A stretch of DNA of 64,000 nucleotides, taken from positions 558,001 to 622,000 of the forward strand of contig NZ_RQJW01000003.1 in the NCBI RefSeq assembly GCF_004028635.1, in the 5' to 3' direction. The notes beneath the pieces are model-generated. The model was not told the DNA's origin. It was given only the letters and a program-made list of their open reading frames with translations, and ran no database searches. Position numbers and translations under genes: made by a program. Of this stretch, positions 59,503 to 64,000 are shown piece by piece. The stretch's first letter is position 1. Each line of letters begins with the position of its first letter. Source of the stretch: Streptomyces cyaneus (lineage in GTDB: Bacteria; Actinomycetota; Actinomycetes; Streptomycetales; Streptomycetaceae).

Positions 59503-60320
59503 CTACGGCATGGACAGGTCGATCGCCCGGTCGACGTCCTGCGGCTGCAGCACACGCAGGATGCCCTCCAGCAAGTAGTAGTCGGCGTACGGAAGGGAGA
59601 TCTCGATCCCGTCCTCGGCCGGCCGGTGGCGCGTACAGCGGGCCACGACCGCCTCGGCGCGGGTCGAGGTCTTCGTCAGGCAGGTCTCCGACAGTGCGGT
59701 GAGCAGCCGTAGCGCCACCTCGCGGTAGGCGGGCCTGCCAGTGGCCTGGGCCAGGTCGAGGAGGCCGCAGGCCATGATCGCGCCGGCTGACGCATCCTTG
59801 ATGTCGTGGGGTTGTTGCGGGGCACGGTAGTCCCACACCGGAACGTGGTCCGGGGTCAGCGACGCCACCGCGAAGTCCGCGAGTTTGCGTGCGGTGGCCA
59901 GGAACTGCGGGTTTCCGGTGCGCCGGTACATCGTGGTGAATCCGTACAGTCCCCACGCCTGTCCGCGCGACCAGCACGACGCGGGGCTGTACCCCTGCAC
60001 GGTGTTCGGGCCGATCGGCGCGCCGCTGTCCGGGTCGAAGTCGTACACGTGCGGGGTCGATCCGTCGGGGCGCGGGAACACCCGCTGAGCGGTCTTCGCG
60101 TGCTCCACGGCGATGTCCAGGTACTTCGGGTCGCCGGTCTGTCGGCTCGCGAATGCCAGCAGGTCGAGGTTCATCATCGTGTCGATGATGACGCGGCCCG
60201 CGTTCTTCGGATCGGTCAGCGCGCCCCAGGCTCTGATGAAGCGCCCGCGCGGGTTGTACCGCTGGATCAGGGGGATGGCGGCCGGCGCCGCGTCGAGCGT
60301 GACCGTCAGGTCGCGCGGTC
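59503..60320 (-). pseudogene. GH88-type unsaturated glucuronyl hydrolase, 5'-truncated remnant
   Basis: The minus-strand frame reads as the C-terminal ~265 residues of a GH88 unsaturated glucuronyl hydrolase: YNPRGRFIRAWGALTDP, TMMNLDLLAFA, YSPASCWSRGQAWGLYGF and DYYLLEGILRVL are all characteristic. The homologous part starts around 60,290-60,320, about 150 residues into the normal protein; upstream the frame continues into unrelated Arg-rich sequence with no start codon or ribosome site. ATG 60177 falls inside a conserved helix and is not a real start. GH88 enzymes trim unsaturated uronic acid from lyase products; this copy should be inactive because the (alpha/alpha)6 barrel is incomplete. 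A remnant of another gene abuts it on the opposite strand. Confidence 0.75.
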
Positions 60321-60356
60321 GAGCGCGCTCAGGGCGTCCACGTCGGTCGGCATGAA

Positions 60357-60446
60357 CTCGAGGACGAGATCGTGCAGAGCGAGGTCTTCGGGCCGGTCGT
60401 CACCGGGCTGCTCGACTACACGCAGGTCAAGCACGTCATGCTGTGA
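60357..60446 (+). pseudogene. Scrap of an aldehyde dehydrogenase C terminus with internal deletion
   Basis: The plus frame reads EDEIVQSEVFGPVVTG, a stretch matching the conserved EIFGPV region of NAD-dependent aldehyde dehydrogenases, then directly DYTQVKHVML and a stop, which matches the very end of such enzymes. In an intact protein about 90 residues separate these two parts, so this looks like a deletion remnant only 29 codons long. It lies tail to tail with the broken GH88 gene's 5' side. Confidence 0.5.
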
Positions 60447-60476
60447 CCGCCGGTGCCGCGCACACGGCGCCCGGCC

Positions 60477-62123
60477 TCACTGCTTGGCGCCGAAGTTCTG
60501 GGTCCACCACGGGCCGCCCGCACCATCGTGGATGCCGACGCCGATGTCCTTGAACGAGCAGTTGAGGATGTTGGCGCGATGGCCGGGGCTGTTCATCCAG
60601 GAGTCCATGACCGCCTGAGGGGTCTGCTGGCCCTGGGCGATGTTCTCCCCGTACGTGGACCAGGTGTAGCCCGCGGCGGTGATGCGCTGCCCGGGGTCGG
60701 CGCCGTCGGGGTTGGTGTGGTCGAAGAAGTCGCGGGCGTCCATGTCCTCGGAGTGGCCCAGTGCGGCCTGGTTCAGCTGCGGGTCCTCCGTGAGGGGACC
60801 GCAGCCGGCGTCCGCCCGCTCCTTGTTCACCAGGGCGACCACCTGCGCGACGGCGCCCGTCGGGGTCGGCTGCGCCGGTGGGGTGCTGGACGCGCTCCGC
60901 GCCGGTCGCGTGGACGGCCGGGGAGTCGGCACGCTCTTCTTGGTCGGGCGCGGGGACTTGGAAGGGCTCGCCTTCTTCGACGGCGACGAGGACGGTGACG
61001 GAGACGGAGACTTCGAGGCGGACGGGGAAGTCTCGACGGGGCTGGGTTCCGCGAGTTCCACGGAGGGAGCGCCGGCGGTCCGCGCGGCGGTCGCCTCCTC
61101 GTTCCCCGTCCCGGGATCCGTGTCGAAGTACCACAGGCCGCCGCCCGCCACGCAGGCCGCCACTACGGCGCCTCCGACAGCCCTGCGGCGGATGCGCCGG
61201 CGTCGACGGGCCTCGGTGCGGGAGGCGGCCCGGCCGTGCCCGCCACGGTGTCCGGCCCCCCGGCCCGATCCGCCACGGCCGCCGGACGCGGACAGCCTGG
61301 ACGCCGAGCCGACCATGGCCATCCCGCCGCCGGAGGCCGAGAGCACGCTCTCCAACAGGGCGGGCGCCGCGGCGACCAGAGCCAGACCCGCCAGCAGCCC
61401 CTCCGCGGGCATCAACCCGCTCCACAATCCAGAACAATGCCCGCAACCCCGGGCATGCCGGGCTATTCGCTTGCGCCACAGCGCCGAAGGCCGGCCGTCC
61501 CAGGACGCCAGCACGCCCCGCAGTTCCTCGCATCGCGGCCGTGCGTCGAGCGCCCGCACCACCACGCGGGCCGCCTCCAGCTGCGCCTTCATCCGTTGCA
61601 CCCGCACCGCCGCGTGCTGCGGCGACAGCTCCAGGGCCGCGGCGACCTCGGTCCGGGTCAGCTCACCGGCGCACTCCAGCCACCACAACGACAACAGCCC
61701 TCGGTCGTCGGGCTCCAGCCAGCGGGTCGCCCGTGCGGTCTCCTGGCGCTGGCCGGACAGCTGAAGCTGGACGATGGTCAGGTCCACGAAGTCGGCGCCC
61801 GGGTCCGCGAGGTCCTGGGCCTCCTCGACGGGGCCCGGTGCCGACTGCCGATCGTGCCAGTGCGCCCGTACCTGGTTCATCGCGATGGCCACGAGCCAGG
61901 AGCGGAAGCTCTCAGGGGCACGGAGACCACCGAGCGCGTCAAGGGCACGGAGCATGGTGTCCTGCACCACGTCGTCGACGTCGACCGAGCCGTTCAGAGC
62001 CCGGCCCACGACGTTGTAGACCAGCGGGAGGTACGCGCTGACCAGGGCGTCCTGAGCCTCCGGGTCGCCGTTTCGGGCAGCGATCACCAGTGCCGCCGAC
62101 TCCCTCGTGCGCTCTGTACTCAT
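60477..62123 (-). CDS. ECF-type sigma factor fused to zinc-binding anti-sigma-like, transmembrane and extracellular CAP domains
   Basis: 548 residues from ATG 62123 (GGGAAG eight bases upstream). Residues 10-95 are sigma region 2 (DVDDVVQDTMLRAL), and 150-190 sigma region 4 (LTRTEVAAALELSPQHAAVR). Residues 198-232 carry a ZAS-type zinc motif H223-x3-C227-x2-C230 (HARGCGHC). After a Gly/Arg-rich stretch, RRRRRIRRRAVGG leads into one transmembrane helix (~315-333). A Ser/Pro/Lys/Thr linker (345-422) reaches a CAP/SCP domain (424-548) with LVNKERADAGC, GENIAQG and SPGHRANIL. The polypeptide thus joins promoter recognition, its likely inhibitor and an exported sensor-like domain. Release would need proteolysis; that is inference. 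Confidence 0.9.
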   Translation of the reverse strand: MSTERTRESAALVIAARNGDPEAQDALVSAYLPLVYNVVGRALNGSVDVDDVVQDTMLRALDALGGLRAPESFRSWLVAIAMNQVRAHWHDRQSAPGPVEEAQDLADPGADFVDLTIVQLQLSGQRQETARATRWLEPDDRGLLSLWWLECAGELTRTEVAAALELSPQHAAVRVQRMKAQLEAARVVVRALDARPRCEELRGVLASWDGRPSALWRKRIARHARGCGHCSGLWSGLMPAEGLLAGLALVAAAPALLESVLSASGGGMAMVGSASRLSASGGRGGSGRGAGHRGGHGRAASRTEARRRRRIRRRAVGGAVVAACVAGGGLWYFDTDPGTGNEEATAARTAGAPSVELAEPSPVETSPSASKSPSPSPSSSPSKKASPSKSPRPTKKSVPTPRPSTRPARSASSTPPAQPTPTGAVAQVVALVNKERADAGCGPLTEDPQLNQAALGHSEDMDARDFFDHTNPDGADPGQRITAAGYTWSTYGENIAQGQQTPQAVMDSWMNSPGHRANILNCSFKDIGVGIHDGAGGPWWTQNFGAKQ

Positions 62124-62335
62124 CAAAAACTTCCCTGTCCTCGACGCCGAACGATGCTGTCCGATACCTGGGAGATCGATCGGTGAGCCCGGGATAACAA
62201 TTCTTCGGACGTGTGTTCCACGAGAGACTCACGGCGTCGGCCCGGCGGCGCAATGGGGGACGTCACATCGAGGGAGGGAGAGTTTCGGAGCACGGGCAGG
62301 GAACGCGGTCGCGACCGTCCCGCCCGAGCTCAGCT

Positions 62336-63301
62336 TCAGGCCAGGGCGAGCACCGGCCCCTCGACGCCCAACAGAGCACGGAGGGAAGGAATCTGACGCC
62401 AGGTCAGTCCGAGCGTGCGGGCGGCGAAGCGAAGGGTGACATGTGGGGCGCCCTGCGCTGCGTCATGTATCGCCTCCCATGCGGCCTGTGCGCTCCAGGG
62501 CAGGGCGCCCCGAGGAGCCGCCGTCAGCTGCCCTGCCCCGACGCGCTCCCGGGTCGAGCTCATGGATCTGCGTGAGCCCGGCCGAGAGGTCGGCGGCGGC
62601 TTCCAAGGTCGGCGGCAGTACGCCGAGCAGGTGGGCCGCGACGGTGTTGTGGGCGAGGGCGTCGTCCAGGCCGGTGGAGTGGATGCGGGCGGACTCGTCC
62701 GTGAGGGGGATGAGGTGGTTCACCGTACGGACCGGTCCGCGTACACCGTCGACGGCCGCCGCGAACAGGGCGGACGCTTCCGAGGGGTGCCAGGACAGGG
62801 CCGTACGGATGGCGGCGATGTCCTGCGCGTGTGGGGTGAGAGCGTCGCCGTTCAGGCGGTCCAGGAGTCGTCCTGGGGGATCTCCCCATCGGTTCCCGGA
62901 CCGGCGACGTACACGGTGGCGGGCACCTGGGCGATCCTGCAGGCGACGAGGACCAGCGCGTCCACCAGGGGGCTGCACAGGGCGTCCTCGTCGCCGTGCG
63001 TGAGGATGTCGCCGCCGACGTCGACGATGCGGACGTGGTCGTGTCCGGTGTCAGCGAGGCGTCGGATCTGCTCGGCCATCGCGGCGAGCCCCTGCCATGG
63101 GTCGAGCAGGACCAGGCGTGCCGAGAGATCCGCGGCCAGGTCGGGCAGCGTGGAGCCGGCGGGGGCGATCGGCTGTGTGGTGGGAGTGAGCGCCGGCCTC
63201 GGCCGAGCCACCACCGGCGCCGCCACCACCGGCCGCTTCCTTCGCCCCGGCAGGCCAAGCGCCTGCGCGGTGCGCGGGTCAGCGGGCTGTACGCGTTGCA
63301 T
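62336..63301 (-). pseudogene. DUF1152-like gene, truncated and broken by two frameshifts
   Basis: Three minus-strand frames read on from each other as one protein: APAGSTLPDLAADL, LVLLDPWQGLAAMAEQ, VDVGGDILTHGDEDALCSPL, AGPGTDGEIPQDD; then, in another frame, LLDRLNGDA, LSWHPSEASALFAAAVDG, GLTQIHELD; then RERVGAGQL, PHVTLRFAARTLGLTW. This order matches actinobacterial DUF1152 proteins. The first shift, near 62866-62870, looks like loss of one base (after CAGGACGA). The second, in the CCCGGG run near 62549-62555, looks like gain of one base. The N-terminal ~70 residues including the glycine-rich start are missing. Function of the family is unknown. A sequencing error at one site is possible, less so at both plus the missing 5' end. 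Confidence 0.7.
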
Positions 63302-63369
63302 GACACGCGCACCGCATGACCCGCGCACCGCATGGCACGCGCCCGGGCCCGGCCCCCGTGACGGCAAGC

Positions 63370-64000
63370 TCAGCGTCGTACGAGATGGATCCGGTACGTC
63401 CGTGTCCGTGCCCCGTCCTCACTGGTCACGGAGACGACGGCCACCGCCCCGCCGGGCTCGTCGAGACGGTCGACGGCGACCGTGGCGTAGGGATCGCGTG
63501 CCGTCGCCGTGACGCGGCTTCGGCTCGGGGCGTCGGTGACGACCCGGTAGGTGGTCGTGTCCGGGTCGAACGACGGGATCGCCTTCCCGGACACCTCGAC
63601 GGACTCGGCGGCGGCATCCGAGGAGGCCCCGGGGCTCTTGGCGTACACCTCGATCTCGCTCATGGTGATGTAGCCGCCCTGACGTGCGGTCATGACGACG
63701 CGCACCTCGGACGCCGGTCCCGCCGACAACGGGACGTCCACCACCGGCGTGCCCTCGCTCCCGACCGTGACGGGGGCGCTCGCGTCGACCCACGTACCGG
63801 TGCCGGATGCCCGTACCTGCACCTTCAGGCTCTCGGGGAAGGAGGCGCTGCTCCCGTCCCGGTAGAAGTGCGCGACGATCCTGTTCAGGTCACGTGCCTT
63901 CGGCAGGGTGAAGGTCACGGTGTCGGAGGGGTTCTTGGTGTTTCCCGGCTTCCAGTTGGACCAGGCCTTCTCGGACAGCTCGCCGTTGCGCAGGCGCTCC
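63370..64000 (-). CDS. C-terminal part of a secreted carbohydrate-active-type protein (5' end outside window)
   Basis: The frame is open to the window edge (about 209 residues visible) and stops at 63370. The first ~135 residues have the discoidin (F5/8 type C-like) jelly-roll look: ELSEKAWSNWKPGN, DTVTFTLPKARDLNRIVAHF, then GYITMSEIEVYA. The last ~65 residues are a cadherin-like beta-sandwich (IPSFDPDTTTYRVVT, then DGARTRTYRIHLVRR). This pair of modules typically ends large extracellular glycoside hydrolases of streptomycetes; the catalytic domain would lie upstream, beyond 64,000. An internal ATG at 63918 is not the true start. Confidence 0.8.
   Translation of the reverse strand, partial: ERLRNGELSEKAWSNWKPGNTKNPSDTVTFTLPKARDLNRIVAHFYRDGSSASFPESLKVQVRASGTGTWVDASAPVTVGSEGTPVVDVPLSAGPASEVRVVMTARQGGYITMSEIEVYAKSPGASSDAAAESVEVSGKAIPSFDPDTTTYRVVTDAPSRSRVTATARDPYATVAVDRLDEPGGAVAVVSVTSEDGARTRTYRIHLVRR

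Noticed and set aside
60178..60618. Plus-strand frame across the GH88 remnant as a gene
   Set aside because: Its translation is Arg/Ser-rich without motifs; only the short 60357-60446 frame shows family-like sequence.

Overview
The window looks like a piece of a Streptomyces (or close actinomycete) chromosome. GC is very high, GTG starts and strong GGAGG-type ribosome sites are common, and several genes are typical of the genus: a long-form Gap, a CebR operator, an ECF sigma factor with a zinc-binding anti-sigma-like region, and mutAB-meaB. I see no tRNA, rRNA, CRISPR array or insertion sequence.

Region 1 (1-41.8 kb) is a type VII (ESX-like) secretion substrate locus, all on the + strand. 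It holds the tail of an unidentified gene, two WXG100 proteins, a 177-residue helical partner, and a 1,862-residue PPE/WXG-like protein. The last of these carries seven copies of a motif that I recall normally occurring once, at the C terminus of actinobacterial ESX substrates. Next come a YbaB/EbfC-family protein (the family of mycobacterial EspL) and another WXG-like protein. Then follows one uninterrupted reading frame of 10,718 codons (8458-40614). This giant begins with a CpnT/WXG100-like N-terminal domain and reads like a polymorphic toxin, but its effector-like domains are internal. I can point to an Arg/Ser/ExE ADP-ribosyltransferase, an HExxHxxGxxD metalloprotease, an OmpA-like domain, a long Gln-rich coiled coil, and two homologous ~1,570-residue beta-rich modules. 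It also holds an almost identical 559-bp direct repeat, and I could find no cysteine in it. A membrane-anchored 396-residue protein closes the operon. The secretion machinery itself (EccB/C/D, MycP) is not in the window. Upstream genes probably supply it, but that is inference.

Region 2 (41.9-54.2 kb) is ordinary secreted-enzyme and metabolic content. It has an M9 collagenase, a LysR regulator, a long-form glyceraldehyde-3-phosphate dehydrogenase, a translationally coupled cyclase-family hydrolase and thiamine-diphosphate enzyme, and a two-gene polysaccharide unit (SGNH esterase with CBM2; GH5 beta-mannanase-like with FnIII and CBM2) behind a perfect CebR box. A divergent SDR/TetR pair and a small EF-hand protein follow.

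Region 3 (54.5-59.5 kb) is the methylmalonyl-CoA mutase operon mutA-mutB-meaB, with overlapping stop/start codons and a possible leaderless mRNA.

Region 4 (59.5-64 kb) shows gene decay. It contains a 5'-truncated GH88 gene abutting the tail of what looks like an aldehyde dehydrogenase, then an intact and unusual sigma factor-zinc finger-transmembrane-CAP fusion, then a DUF1152-like gene broken by two single-base frameshifts, and finally the C-terminal end of a large secreted beta-sandwich protein that runs off the window.
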